This document shows positions 32,301-41,585 of a stretch of 64,000 nt of DNA, piece by piece. A model generated the notes under the pieces. That model had not been told where the DNA came from and searched no databases. It saw only the letters and a program-made list of their open reading frames with translations. Where the stretch lies: contig NZ_JAPEPB010000001.1 of the NCBI RefSeq assembly GCF_026340565.1, positions 4,006,501 to 4,070,500 of the forward strand, read 5' to 3'. The stretch is from Kitasatospora sp. NBC_01287. Its GTDB lineage: Bacteria > Actinomycetota > Actinomycetes > Streptomycetales > Streptomycetaceae. Each line of letters starts with the position of its first letter. The first letter of the stretch is position 1. Made by a program: the position numbers and the translations under genes.

Positions 32301-33221
32301 ATGCCTGCTCTCCTACCCCACCACCTGCCGCCCGGCTACCGCAGCCGCCCGGCGACCACCGCCGACATCGAACTGATGTACCGTCTGATCGCCTCCTGTG
32401 AAGAGGAGTTGGACGGAAGCGTCGAGACCGATCTCGACATCGTCGCCGCGGACCTCGCCCGGCCCGGCCTGGATCCGGCGCTGGACACCCTGCTCGTGTT
32501 CGCACCGGACGGCGAACTGGCGGGCCGCGCCTGGGTGAACCGGCGCTCCGAGGTCGACGTCCACCCCGGTCACCGGGGGCTGGGCCTGGGCGACTCGCTG
32601 CTGACCTGGGTCGAGGCGCGGGCCCGCGAGTCGGGTGGCACGCGGATCGCCCAGACCGTCCCGGACCGCGATCACCAGGGCGTCGCACTGCTTCGACGGC
32701 ACGGCTACGTGCCGATGGTCACCAGCTGGCTGCTGGAGCTCATCTCGCCCACCGAACCGGTGGTGCCCGAGCCGCCGGCGGGCATCACGGTCCGCCCGTT
32801 CCGGCCCGGCGACGAGCGGGCGGCGCACCAACTCACCGAGGACGCCTTCGACGAGTGGCAGCAGCGCCGGCGGTCCTACGAGGAGTGGGCGCTGCTCACC
32901 GTCGAGCGCGCCACCTTCGCACCGGCCGTCTCGATGCTGGCCTTCGCCGGGGACCAACTCGTCGGCGCGGTGCTGTCGCTGGACGTCCCGGAGAGCGGCG
33001 AGGGCTACATCGAGCGGGTCGCGGTGCGGCGCGACCACCGCAACCAGGGGATCGCCCGCGTCCTGCTGCAGCACACCTTCCGCGGCTTCCACCGCCAGGG
33101 CCGGCCGGTCTGCACGCTCTGGACGCACTCCAACACCGGCGCGCTGTCGCTCTACGAGAAGCTCGGCATGACGATCCGGCGCAGCGCCACCGTCCACTAC
33201 AAGGACCTCACCACGCCGTAG
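32301..33221 (+). CDS. Tandem GNAT acetyltransferase
   Basis: A 306-residue protein with two GNAT folds. The first (about 12-155) has a degenerate acetyl-CoA loop (HPGHRGLGLGDSLL). The second (about 163-305) has a good one (VRRDHRNQGIARVLLQ) followed by NTGALSLYEKLGM. Two-domain GNATs include mycothiol synthase, but the sequence lacks the length and motifs I would expect of MshD, so I call only the family. The active domain is probably the second. The ATG has a weak ribosome site. It lies after a 264-nt AT-richer intergenic region shared with the divergent aldo/keto reductase. Confidence 0.85.
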   Translation: MPALLPHHLPPGYRSRPATTADIELMYRLIASCEEELDGSVETDLDIVAADLARPGLDPALDTLLVFAPDGELAGRAWVNRRSEVDVHPGHRGLGLGDSLLTWVEARARESGGTRIAQTVPDRDHQGVALLRRHGYVPMVTSWLLELISPTEPVVPEPPAGITVRPFRPGDERAAHQLTEDAFDEWQQRRRSYEEWALLTVERATFAPAVSMLAFAGDQLVGAVLSLDVPESGEGYIERVAVRRDHRNQGIARVLLQHTFRGFHRQGRPVCTLWTHSNTGALSLYEKLGMTIRRSATVHYKDLTTP

Positions 33222-33251
33222 CGCTCCCCGACGGTGCCGGTTGGGCCCTGC

Positions 33252-33283
33252 CCTCCACCCCCGCCTCCACCCGGGGGTGGAGG
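33252..33283 (+). terminator. Hairpin after the GNAT gene
   Basis: CCTCCACCCCC and its exact complement around a 10-nt loop, 31 nt past the stop. Confidence 0.55.
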
Positions 33284-33353
33284 ACGCGGTTCAACCGGCG
33301 GCCCCACCCCGGGGTTGACGCCGCACCAGGGCCCGGCGCGGGAAGGTCTTCCC

Positions 33354-33875
33354 ATGAACACCACCGAGTACTGCGTGCAGCTGGTCCTGGTCCTCCTCGT
33401 CGTTCGCCAGATCCGCGGCGGACGCCTCGACCTGGCGGGCCTGGTCCTGCCGATCGTCCTGGTCGCCGGTACCGCCGCCTACTACCTGCGCTCCATCCCC
33501 ACCGCCGGTGGCGACCTCGGCCTCGAACTCGCCCTGGCCGGTCTCGGCACCGCGCTCGGCATCGCCGCCGGCGCCACCACCCGGGTCTGGGCCACCCACG
33601 ACGAGGGCGTGCACGCCAAGGCCGGCCTGGCCGCCGCGGCCCTGTGGGTCGGCGGCATCGGGGCCCGCATCGTCTTCGTGCTCGCCACCGAGCACACCCA
33701 CTTCGCCACCACCGTGGCCGACTTCAGCCGCGACCAGGACATCACCGGCTCCCAGGCCTGGGTCGCCGCCTTCGTCCTGATGGCCCTGTGCGAGGCCGTC
33801 GCCCGCCTCGTCACCATCCGCCTGCGCGCCCGCACCGCCCGCCGCGCCCTGGCCGCCCTGAAGCTCGCCGCCTGA
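33354..33875 (+). CDS. Small integral membrane protein
   Basis: A 173-residue protein with about five membrane helices (first at residues 6-20, then 26-45, 55-75, 92-112, 135-152). It has conserved Arg/His/Glu residues in the middle (GIGARIVFVLATEHTHF) and a basic cytoplasmic tail (RLRARTARRALA). It resembles DUF1453/CcdC-like membrane proteins, but I cannot fix the family. GGGAAGG 7 nt before the ATG supports the start, and codon bias is strong. It stands alone between a terminator and an unrelated lipoprotein gene. Function unknown. Confidence 0.75.
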   Translation: MNTTEYCVQLVLVLLVVRQIRGGRLDLAGLVLPIVLVAGTAAYYLRSIPTAGGDLGLELALAGLGTALGIAAGATTRVWATHDEGVHAKAGLAAAALWVGGIGARIVFVLATEHTHFATTVADFSRDQDITGSQAWVAAFVLMALCEAVARLVTIRLRARTARRALAALKLAA

Positions 33876-34006
33876 GCCCCTCCCGCCCCTCTCACCCCGC
33901 CAGGCACCCGCCAGGCACCCGCCAGCAGCCCGGCCGATACGGCCGGGCCTGCGGCACGTTCGGGCCCTGCGCCACCGGCGTGCGGAGCCGGGCGAACCGC
34001 CCACCG

Positions 34007-35281
34007 CTAGCGCCAGTCGATGACCACGTCCCCCGTCCCGAGGGCCGTGGCGGCGTCCGGGGCGGTGATCTGCTGCGGCTGCGCGCCGGGGGTGAGATCG
34101 GTGACGAAGGGCTGCTCGGTCGATCCCTGCAACGAGCGGAACAGCACCCGCTTCCCGTCGGGAGAGATCGCGACCGGCAGGTTCTTGCGGTCGGTCACCG
34201 GAAGCAGCGGGGGCGAGGCGGCGTCCTTCGCGTGGTCCCAGGCCCCGGGCTGCATCTTGTCGACGTCGATGGTCCAGATGTTGTTCTGGTAGTTCGCCCC
34301 CGAGCTGTCGACGCTGCCGAGGGCGGAGTGACCGCAGAGGATGGTGTGGTCGTCGACCCAGCCGACCGGTCGGCAGTCGAGGTCCGGGATCGCGGCGGGG
34401 GCGGAGGCCGTGGACAGCAGGCCGCTGGCCGCCACGTTCACGACGTTCTCGCCCTGGCCGTCGACGAAGCCGACCACCCGCTTGCCGTCCGGGCTGAAGG
34501 ACAGGTCCCCGCCCAGCACCCCGTGCAGCGGGCTGCCGCCGAGCGCCAGGGTGACGTTGCCGAGCGTGCCGGGCGCGCCCGTCCACTGCTCGGTGATCTG
34601 GTGGCCGCCCGAGACGGCGCGGCTGGCGATGTGCTGCTGGCCCGCGGCGTCGCGGTAGCTGAACCAGACGCTCGACCCGTCGGGGGCGAAGAGTGCGTCG
34701 CGCTCCGCGGGGGTGCTGGTGAAGCCCGTACTGTCCCCGGTCAGGTCGGTGAACTTGCCTGCCAGGTCGACGTATCCGACGTGGCTGGCCCCGGTCTTGG
34801 CGTCCGAGGTGACAACCGCGAGGTGGGTGAAGTCGTGGTCGAACAGCTGCCGCACCTCCGGGCCGAAGGCCTGGTCCGAGGGCGCACCGTCATCGGAGCC
34901 GGGGACCGGGAAGTTGCCGGCGCAGAGCGCGTCGAGCGCGCTCAGGTCCTGCCCGCTGACCGGACTGATCGCCACGTTGGCCGGCAGCGTGAACTGGGCC
35001 GAGGCCACCTTCTTCCAACTGCTCGGGTCGTACCCGCTGACCCACACCTTCGCCGGGCTGTCCGCGGGCACCGTGCACCCGGCACTGATCACCAGCCCGC
35101 TCGCCGGGAACGAGGACCCCGCACCCGGCGTCGCCGGACCCGCGCCACCCGTCGCCGGCGGCGGCACCTGCGCCGCGTGGCTCCCCGCCGGCCCCGGCAC
35201 CCCGCCCGAGCCGCCGCACCCGGCCGCCAGCGGGAGCACCAGCCCGACCGTCACTGCCACTGCCTTCGGCCGCAATCTCAT
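34007..35281 (-). CDS. Lipoprotein with TolB/WD40-like repeats
   Basis: A 424-residue exported lipoprotein. The lipobox PLAAGC places the lipidated Cys at 22; a Gly/Pro/Ala linker follows. The rest looks like a beta-propeller, with repeating strands that include DALFAPDGSSVWFSY, DLSFSPDGKRVVGFV and PVAISPDGKRVLFRS, typical of TolB/PD40 repeats. Such proteins often bind partner proteins or polysaccharides at the cell surface. The ATG at 35281 is used because it directly precedes the signal; in-frame ATGs further up to 35350 are possible. No operon partner is evident. Confidence 0.78.
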   Translation of the reverse strand: MRLRPKAVAVTVGLVLPLAAGCGGSGGVPGPAGSHAAQVPPPATGGAGPATPGAGSSFPASGLVISAGCTVPADSPAKVWVSGYDPSSWKKVASAQFTLPANVAISPVSGQDLSALDALCAGNFPVPGSDDGAPSDQAFGPEVRQLFDHDFTHLAVVTSDAKTGASHVGYVDLAGKFTDLTGDSTGFTSTPAERDALFAPDGSSVWFSYRDAAGQQHIASRAVSGGHQITEQWTGAPGTLGNVTLALGGSPLHGVLGGDLSFSPDGKRVVGFVDGQGENVVNVAASGLLSTASAPAAIPDLDCRPVGWVDDHTILCGHSALGSVDSSGANYQNNIWTIDVDKMQPGAWDHAKDAASPPLLPVTDRKNLPVAISPDGKRVLFRSLQGSTEQPFVTDLTPGAQPQQITAPDAATALGTGDVVIDWR

Positions 35282-35744
35282 CCGTACCCCCGTGTGACTC
35301 CGCTTGGTGATCATCCTCGTGCTCGAAGGAATGATGTCAGCTGACCCCAAGTCATTTCCGGGCCGCCCCGGCCGGTGGCATGGGTTGGGGCGATCTCAAG
35401 AACGAGCTCTACGAGGTTCTCGACGAGGAGTCGGTCGCGGTGTGCGCGGTGATTTCCATGCCGACGACACCACGGAGCACTCGGACGAGGCGGTATCGAC
35501 CTGGGCCCGCGGGCGGGTGAGGCCAGCCCCGCTCCCCGACCGAGCAGGCGCGCGCCGGGCGTGTGCGAGTGGATGCGCGCCCCCTGCGCAGCCCGTTCGA
35601 GTGAATGCGCGATGGTGCACGGGAGTTGGCGTGCTACGTTCCGTGGAAAAGCCACCAGAAAGCCAGTTTGCCCCGGCGGTGCTCCAACACCCCGGGGCTT
35701 GGCACTCGGAGGCCGGCTCCCGACAACACTCGGAGGCAAGTCTC
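35282..35744. other. Intergenic region with a short open frame
   Basis: A 45-codon frame from ATG 35380 starts GWGDLKNELYEVLDEESVAV with good codon bias, then loses it. A +1 shifted frame continues with acidic residues (HADDTTEHSDEAVSTWA). This may be a frameshifted remnant or a small gene. Nothing else is supported. Confidence 0.35.
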
Positions 35745-36728
35745 GTGATGCACCTTCATGTTACCGCTCATCGGCGCGACTTCGCGGTATTGCCCAACGC
35801 CCTGCTGCAGAACCGCGGCCTGAGCTTCACCGCGCGCGGCCTGCTCTGCGACCTGCTCTCCCGCCCCGACGGCTGGTGCGAGGACGGGCGGCGGATGGCC
35901 GACTCCAGCCCGCAGGGGCGGACCGCCGTCCACAAGGCGCTCAAGGAGCTGCGGGAGGCGGGCTACTACCACGTGCTGGCCGTGCGGCTCCCGGACGGGA
36001 AGCTCCGCAGCGAGGTCCACGTCTACGACACTCCGCAATACGAGACTCCGCGGCTGGTGGCGCCGACTGCCACCATCCAGGGACCCGGTGCGGTGAGACC
36101 CGGATCCCCTGTCAGCCAAAAGAGAAAGAACCGGGGGAAAGTACCCACCCCCCTCCCCACCCGTCCGGTCGCACCCGACCCACCCGCCGAACCCGACCCT
36201 GTGCTGCGCGAGGCCGTGGCCGCGCTCTACCGGGTGATCCGACCCGAGCGCCGCCTGCGGCTCGGCGAGGCCGAGGCGCTGCAGCTGGCGCCGCTGGTGG
36301 CGAGTTGGCTGGAGCGGGGGAGCACGCTCGCCGACCTCGCCCAGGCACTGTTGCCCACACTGCCCACACCGCTGCACTCGCCGCTGGGCCTGCTGCGCGA
36401 CCGGTTGCAGCGCAAGATGCCGCCCGTGCCGGGCTCCCTGCCGGCCCCGCTGACGGACCCACCAACAGCCCCGCCAACAGCCCCGTCGACAGCGCCACCG
36501 ACAGCGCCACCGACAACCCCGCCGCCCGAGCGCGCGGAGTGCACGGAGTGCAACGCCCCGGTGGCCGGGCCCGGCCGCTGCGGCCGCTGCGCCGGGCGCG
36601 GCACACCGGTCCTCGCCATCGGCGGCGGCCACGCGGCGACCGCCGTCGGTGCCGCCAACGCCCGGGCGGCCCTGCGCGCGACGCGGGAGCAGTTGCGCAG
36701 CGCGACGCGGGAGCCGGTGGCGGCGTGA
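35745..36728 (+). CDS. Helix-turn-helix protein with C-terminal zinc ribbon
   Basis: A 327-residue protein with a winged helix-turn-helix at about residues 10-90 (PNALLQNRGLSFTARGLLCDLL, then GRTAVHKALKELREAGYY), of the kind found in replication-initiator-like and phage-type regulators. A Pro/Thr spacer encoded by 12-bp repeats (AACAGCCCCGCC type) leads to a CxxC-CxxC pair (CTECNAPV and CGRCAGRG), a likely zinc ribbon. The GTG at 35745 has GGAGG 8 nt upstream. Similar proteins are widespread in Streptomyces chromosomes with no assigned role. Its neighbour downstream is a Uma2 nuclease; a functional link is not shown. Confidence 0.75.
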   Translation: MMHLHVTAHRRDFAVLPNALLQNRGLSFTARGLLCDLLSRPDGWCEDGRRMADSSPQGRTAVHKALKELREAGYYHVLAVRLPDGKLRSEVHVYDTPQYETPRLVAPTATIQGPGAVRPGSPVSQKRKNRGKVPTPLPTRPVAPDPPAEPDPVLREAVAALYRVIRPERRLRLGEAEALQLAPLVASWLERGSTLADLAQALLPTLPTPLHSPLGLLRDRLQRKMPPVPGSLPAPLTDPPTAPPTAPSTAPPTAPPTTPPPERAECTECNAPVAGPGRCGRCAGRGTPVLAIGGGHAATAVGAANARAALRATREQLRSATREPVAA

Positions 36729-36805
36729 CCACTGCGGTCGGTCGGACCCCGGTACCGTGGATGCCGAGCGGACACCGGCCCGGCCCAGGCGAAGGGATGG
36801 TCAGC

Positions 36806-37360
36806 GTGAGTGCACAACCCATCGCGTACGGGGACGTCGACCACGAAGCAGCACTGAAGTACGCCGTCCAGCTCATCGACCATCGGTGGGCGCAGGTCAT
36901 CGAAGGGCGGATCGTCCTGGTGTCACCGATGTGGGACCACGAGAAGACGGCTGCCAGGATCCGCCGCCAGCTCGATGCCAAGGCCGATGAGCTCGGCTGC
37001 ATCATCGGCTCGGGCAACCTCGACCTGCCCGGCTCGCCGAACTGGTACATCCCCGACCTCGCCGTCCTGCCGCAGGAGCTGGCCGAGGGAGCCGGGGCGC
37101 TGCTCCCCCACCAGACCCTCCTGGTGGTCGAGGTGACCTCGGAGTCGAACGGCGAGACCGACCGGGTCGTCAAGCGCAAGCGCTACGCGCAGTACGGCGC
37201 CCCGCTCTACCTCCTGGCCGACCGCCAGGACCGCACGTGCACCCTGTTCGCCGAACCGCACGACCTCGGCTACGCGGTGGTGGACGGCCCCCACCCGTTC
37301 GGGGCCGTCCTCCACCTGCCGGCGCCGTTCGACCTGGCGTTGGACACCACCGGCCTCTGA
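36806..37360 (+). CDS. Uma2 family restriction-endonuclease-like protein
   Basis: A 184-residue PD-(D/E)xK-fold protein of the Uma2 family. The nuclease core is visible: IPDLAVLP (Asp), LLVVEVTSES (Glu) and KRKRYAQYGAPLYLLAD. Members occur in many copies in actinobacteria and cyanobacteria with unknown DNA targets; some are proposed as mobile or restriction-related enzymes. The GTG at 36806 has GAAGGG 9 nt upstream; the ATG at 36797 would abut that site and is less likely. It follows the HTH gene by 77 nt and is convergent with fbiC. Confidence 0.85.
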   Translation: MSAQPIAYGDVDHEAALKYAVQLIDHRWAQVIEGRIVLVSPMWDHEKTAARIRRQLDAKADELGCIIGSGNLDLPGSPNWYIPDLAVLPQELAEGAGALLPHQTLLVVEVTSESNGETDRVVKRKRYAQYGAPLYLLADRQDRTCTLFAEPHDLGYAVVDGPHPFGAVLHLPAPFDLALDTTGL

Positions 37361-37418
37361 GCGGCCGAGCAGCCAACCGGCCGAGCGGCCGCGCTGCCAC
37401 CCCGGATGCCGCCGCGCC

Positions 37419-40067
37419 CTACTCCAGCACCGGCAGCAGCTCCGGCAGGTGCCCGTCCGAGGCCAGCGCCGCCGCGCGCCGCTCCGCGCTCACCTCGCCG
37501 TACGTCGTGGTCCGCTGCCGCGAGGGGCGGCCGGCCGCCTCGGCGATGGCCTCCAGGTCGCGGATCGACTTGTAGCTGCCGTAGGCGGAGCCCGCCATCC
37601 GCGAGATGGTCTCCTCCATCAGCGTGCCGCCCAGGTCGTTGGCACCGCCGCGCAGCATCTCGGCGGCCCCCTCCGCGCCCAGCTTGACCCAGCTGGTCTG
37701 GATGTTGGGGATGTGCGGGTGCAGCAGCAGCCGGGCCATCGCCACCACGGCGCGGTTGTCCCGGTGGGTGGGTCCGGGGCGGGCGATGCCGGCCAGGTAG
37801 ACGGGGGCGTTGGTGTGGATGAACGGGAGGGTGACGAACTCGGTGAAGCCACCGGTGCGCTGCTGGATGGCGGCCAGCAGGCGCAGGTGCCCCAGCCAGT
37901 GGGCGGGGGTGTCGACGTGGCCGTACATCATCGTCGAGGAGGAGCGGATGCCCAGCTCGTGGGCGGTGCTGACGACCTCGACCCAGGTGTCGGCCGGCAG
38001 CTTGCCCTTGGTGAGGATCCAGCGGACGTCGTCGTCCAGGATCTCGGCGGCGGTGCCGGGGATGGTGTCCAGGCCCGCCTCCTTCGCCGCCGTCAGCCAC
38101 TCGCGGATCGACAGCCCGGTGCGGGTGGCGCCGTTGACCACCTCCATCGGCGAGAAGGCGTGCACGTGGATGCCGGGCACCCGCTCCTTCACGGCCCGCG
38201 CGATGTCGAAGTACGCGCTGCCCGGCAGGTCGGGGTGGATGCCGCCCTGCATGCAGACCTCGGTGGCGCCCACCTGCCAGGCCTGGGCGGCGCGTTCGGC
38301 GACCTGGTCGAGCGAGAGGGTGTAGGCGTCGGCGTCGGTGCGGCGCTGGGCGAAGGCGCAGAAGCGGCAGCCGGTGTAGCAGACGTTGGTGAAGTTGATG
38401 TTCCGGGTGACGCAGTAGGTGACGGTGTCGCCGACCGCCGAGCGGCGCACGTCGTCGGCGATCCGGCAGAGCGCGTCCAGCCCGGCGCCCTCGGCCTGGA
38501 AGAGGGTCAGCGCCTGGTCGTCCGTCAGCTTCGTCGGGTCGTCGGCGGCCACCGCGAGCGCCGAGCGCAGGTCGCCTGGCAGCCGGGCGGCGGGCACGGC
38601 GGCGGCCTGCTCGCGCAGGGCGCCCCAGTCCCCGTACACCTCGTCGAAGTCGCCGCGCCGCTCCGCCCCGCGGCCCTCGGTGTCGATCTCGCGGTGCAGC
38701 TCGGTGCGGCCCGAGGAGCCGAGGTCCTCCGGCTCCTGCCAGGGCCGGCCGAGCACCGGTGCCGTCTCCAGGGCGAGCCCGGTCTCCGGCTCCAGCAGGC
38801 CCGCCACGTGCGGGCGGATCCGCGGGTCCAGCCAGGGCTCGCCGCGCCGCAGGAACTCCGGATAGACCGTCAGCCGCTCGCGCAGCCGGTAGCCCTGCTC
38901 GGCGGTGCGGGCGGCCAGCTCCTCGATCTGCGGCCAGGGCGCCTCGGGGTTGACGTGGTCCGGGGTGAGCGGGGAGACGCCACCCCAGTCGTCGATGCCC
39001 GCGCCGATGATCAGCTGGTACTCCCCCGCCACCAGGTTCGGCGGCGCCTGCAGCCGCATCCCGGGGCCGAGCACCACCCGGGCGACCGCGATGCAGGCGG
39101 CGATCTCCTGCAGCTCCGCGTCCGGCATGCCGCGCATCGCGGTGTCGGGCTTGGCCCGGAAGTTCTGGATGATCACCTCCTGGATGCCGTGGTACTGGCG
39201 GGAGATGCTCCGGATCGCGAAGAGCGAGTCGGCCCGCTCCTCGTAGGTCTCACCGATGCCGATCAGCAGGCCGGTGGTGAAGGGGACGGCGCTGCGCCCG
39301 GCGTCCTCCAGGGCCCGCAGCCGCACCGCGGGCTCCTTGTCGGGCGAGCCGTGGTGCGGGCCGTCCGGCTCGGACCACAGGCGGGTCGCGGTGGTCTCCA
39401 GCATCATGCCCATGCTGCCGGAGACCGGCTTCAGGCGCTGGAAGTCGGTCCAGGTGCAGACGCCCGGGTTGAGGTGCGGCAGCAGGCCGGTCTCCTCCAG
39501 CACCCGGATGGAGATCGCCCGCAGGTAGGAGATGGTGTCGTCGTAGCCGTGCGCGTCCAGCCACTCGCGGGCCTCGGGCCAGCGGTCCTCGGGGCGGTCG
39601 CCGAGCGTGAACAGGGCCTCCTTGCAGCCCAGTGCGGCGCCCTGGCGGCAGATTTCCAGTACTTCGTCAGGTGACAGGAACATCCCCTGCCCGGCGCGGC
39701 GCAGTTTGCCGGGGACGGTGACGAAGGTGCAGTAGCGGCAGCGGTCCCGGCAGAGCCGGGTGAGCGGGACGAAGACCTTGCGGGAGTACGTGATGACGCC
39801 GGAGCGCCCGACCGCCGCCAGGCCCTGGTCGCGCAGCCGGGCGGCCGTGCCGCAGAGGTCGGCCAGGTCCTGGTCACGGGCCTGCAGCAGCACGGCGGCC
39901 TCGGCTCTGTCCAGCGCCACCCCGTCGCGGGCGCGGCGCAGGGCGCGGCGCATCGCGGTCGCGGTCGGCTGCGCCGGCACGGGCGCAGGCGCGGGCACCG
40001 GCACGGGCGCGGGCGGCTGCGAAGCACTCGGCCGCGCGGTCGGCGTGGAGGGTGGCGTGGCGTCCAT
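37419..40067 (-). CDS. fbiC: FO synthase FbiC (CofG-CofH fusion)
   Basis: An 882-residue bifunctional radical-SAM enzyme that makes 7,8-didemethyl-8-hydroxy-5-deazariboflavin (FO), the chromophore of cofactor F420, from tyrosine and a pyrimidine intermediate. The CofG half has the cluster motif CRDRCRYC (Cys106, 110, 113); the CofH half has CYTGCRFC near residue 575. Both cores are complete, with the expected GIGETYEERADSLF and GGIHPDLPG. The first 38 residues are a Pro/Val/Ala repeat tail absent from short homologues. The ATG at 40067 starts it. It stands alone between unrelated genes; other F420 genes are not in the window. Confidence 0.95.
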   Translation of the reverse strand: MDATPPSTPTARPSASQPPAPVPVPAPAPVPAQPTATAMRRALRRARDGVALDRAEAAVLLQARDQDLADLCGTAARLRDQGLAAVGRSGVITYSRKVFVPLTRLCRDRCRYCTFVTVPGKLRRAGQGMFLSPDEVLEICRQGAALGCKEALFTLGDRPEDRWPEAREWLDAHGYDDTISYLRAISIRVLEETGLLPHLNPGVCTWTDFQRLKPVSGSMGMMLETTATRLWSEPDGPHHGSPDKEPAVRLRALEDAGRSAVPFTTGLLIGIGETYEERADSLFAIRSISRQYHGIQEVIIQNFRAKPDTAMRGMPDAELQEIAACIAVARVVLGPGMRLQAPPNLVAGEYQLIIGAGIDDWGGVSPLTPDHVNPEAPWPQIEELAARTAEQGYRLRERLTVYPEFLRRGEPWLDPRIRPHVAGLLEPETGLALETAPVLGRPWQEPEDLGSSGRTELHREIDTEGRGAERRGDFDEVYGDWGALREQAAAVPAARLPGDLRSALAVAADDPTKLTDDQALTLFQAEGAGLDALCRIADDVRRSAVGDTVTYCVTRNINFTNVCYTGCRFCAFAQRRTDADAYTLSLDQVAERAAQAWQVGATEVCMQGGIHPDLPGSAYFDIARAVKERVPGIHVHAFSPMEVVNGATRTGLSIREWLTAAKEAGLDTIPGTAAEILDDDVRWILTKGKLPADTWVEVVSTAHELGIRSSSTMMYGHVDTPAHWLGHLRLLAAIQQRTGGFTEFVTLPFIHTNAPVYLAGIARPGPTHRDNRAVVAMARLLLHPHIPNIQTSWVKLGAEGAAEMLRGGANDLGGTLMEETISRMAGSAYGSYKSIRDLEAIAEAAGRPSRQRTTTYGEVSAERRAAALASDGHLPELLPVLE

Positions 40068-40254
40068 GGGCCGACCCTACGCCAGCAGGAGGACCCGCCG
40101 ACCCCGACAACCCTGATACGGCCTCAGGGTCGTTTGCTCCACGCGATGTAGCCCGGCTTAACCCTGCGGGGCGATGCGGCCGGAGGTGCCGCGGGTCTCT
40201 AATGGATGCCATGAGGGAAGGCACGATCGGGAGTTCGACGGAGGGGCTGACACC

Positions 40255-41583
40255 ATGAGCAGCGGGTACGCGGGGTTCGACGAACAGCGGGAACCGGACG
40301 GGTCGGCACCGGCCGAGGCGCTCGGCGCTCCCTACCGGGCACGGCGCCGCACCGCGGTCCGGGTGCTGGTGCCGGTGGCGGTCGCCGCCATCGCCGCGAC
40401 GGGCGTGGCCGTGGTGCCGGCCCTGGCCAGCCCCGGGACCCCGAGCCTGCCCCAGGTGACGGCCCAGCAGCTGGTCGCCAAGGTGCTGGCGAACCGGACC
40501 ACCGCGCTGAGCGGCACGGTGCAGGTCTCCACCGACCTCGGCATCCCGAGCCAGGTGCTCGACCTCGCGGGCCGGGGCGGCGCGGCCGCGGCGGCGGCGG
40601 GTGCCGCGGGGGCGGCCGGCGGCAGCGGTCAGGCCAAGCAGGACGGCGGCGGCGCGAGCGCCGACCCGCAGGCCCAGCTGGCCACCCTGCTCTCCGGCGA
40701 CCACACGCTGCGGGTCGCGGCCGACGGCCCGGACAAGCAGCGGATCGCGCTGGTCGAGCCGCTGGCCGAGTACGACCTGATCCGCGACGGGAACCAGCTC
40801 TGGGCCTGGGACAGCGCGAGCAACCAGGCCGTGCACCTGACGGGCGGCCAGGCCGCCGCCGAGGACGCGAAGTCCCCGCTGAGCGGCGTGCCGACCACCC
40901 CGGAGGAGGCCGCCCGGCAGTTCCTGGCCGACAGCGCGGGCAGCTCGGACATCACGGTGGCCGGCAGCGTCTCGGTGGCCGGGCGGGACGCCTACCAGCT
41001 GAGCGTCAAGCCCGCGCACTCCGGCTCGACGATCGGCGAGGTGCGGATCGCGGTGGACGCCGCCACCGGCACCCCGCTCGCGGTGACGGCCACCGCCGCC
41101 TCCGGCGGCACCGTGCTGGACGTGCACTTCAGCGACGTCTCCTTCGCCGCGCCGAGCGCGAGCACCTTCGACTTCACCCCGCCCAAGGGCGCCGAGGTGG
41201 TCCAGCAGACAGCCGGGAAGACAACCGGGCAGACAACCGGGCAGACAACCGGGCAGCCGGCGCGGCACCCGCAGGGCGGCCACCCGCAGCAGGACCAGGG
41301 CGGCGCGAAGGTGACCGGCACCGACTGGACCGCCGTGCTCTCCTTCACGCTGCCCGCGCAGGGCGCGAGCACCCCGGCGGACGGCGGCCGGCCGGCCGGC
41401 GGCCACCACCCGAAGCAGGCGCTGCCGAACGCCGGTGAGCTGATCAAGTCGCTCGGCAAGCCCGTGGCCGGCGGCCGGCTGATCAGCACCAAGGTGCTCA
41501 ACGTGCTGATCACCGACGACAACCGGGTCTACGCCGGTGCCGTCACCCTGCCCGTGCTGCAGGCAGCGGCGGGAGTCGAGTAG
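40255..41583 (+). CDS. LolA-like exported protein
   Basis: A 442-residue protein with a basic N-terminus, one membrane segment or uncleaved signal (about 35-60, VRVLVPVAVAAIAATGVAVV) and an extracytoplasmic part resembling the LolA/LppX lipid-carrier fold. Marker stretches are SLPQVTAQQLVAKVLANRTTALSGTV (in part), LVEPLAEYDLIRDGNQLW and FDFTPPKGAEVV. The insert at about 100-125 and linker at 320-345 are Ala/Gly- and Thr/Gln-rich. GGAGGGG 8 nt before the ATG is a strong site. The ABC transporter genes follow immediately (2-nt gap, then overlap). I infer a lipid or lipoprotein transfer unit, but Gram-positive LolA-like proteins have no settled role. Confidence 0.8.
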   Translation: MSSGYAGFDEQREPDGSAPAEALGAPYRARRRTAVRVLVPVAVAAIAATGVAVVPALASPGTPSLPQVTAQQLVAKVLANRTTALSGTVQVSTDLGIPSQVLDLAGRGGAAAAAAGAAGAAGGSGQAKQDGGGASADPQAQLATLLSGDHTLRVAADGPDKQRIALVEPLAEYDLIRDGNQLWAWDSASNQAVHLTGGQAAAEDAKSPLSGVPTTPEEAARQFLADSAGSSDITVAGSVSVAGRDAYQLSVKPAHSGSTIGEVRIAVDAATGTPLAVTATAASGGTVLDVHFSDVSFAAPSASTFDFTPPKGAEVVQQTAGKTTGQTTGQTTGQPARHPQGGHPQQDQGGAKVTGTDWTAVLSFTLPAQGASTPADGGRPAGGHHPKQALPNAGELIKSLGKPVAGGRLISTKVLNVLITDDNRVYAGAVTLPVLQAAAGVE

Positions 41584-41585
41584 CG

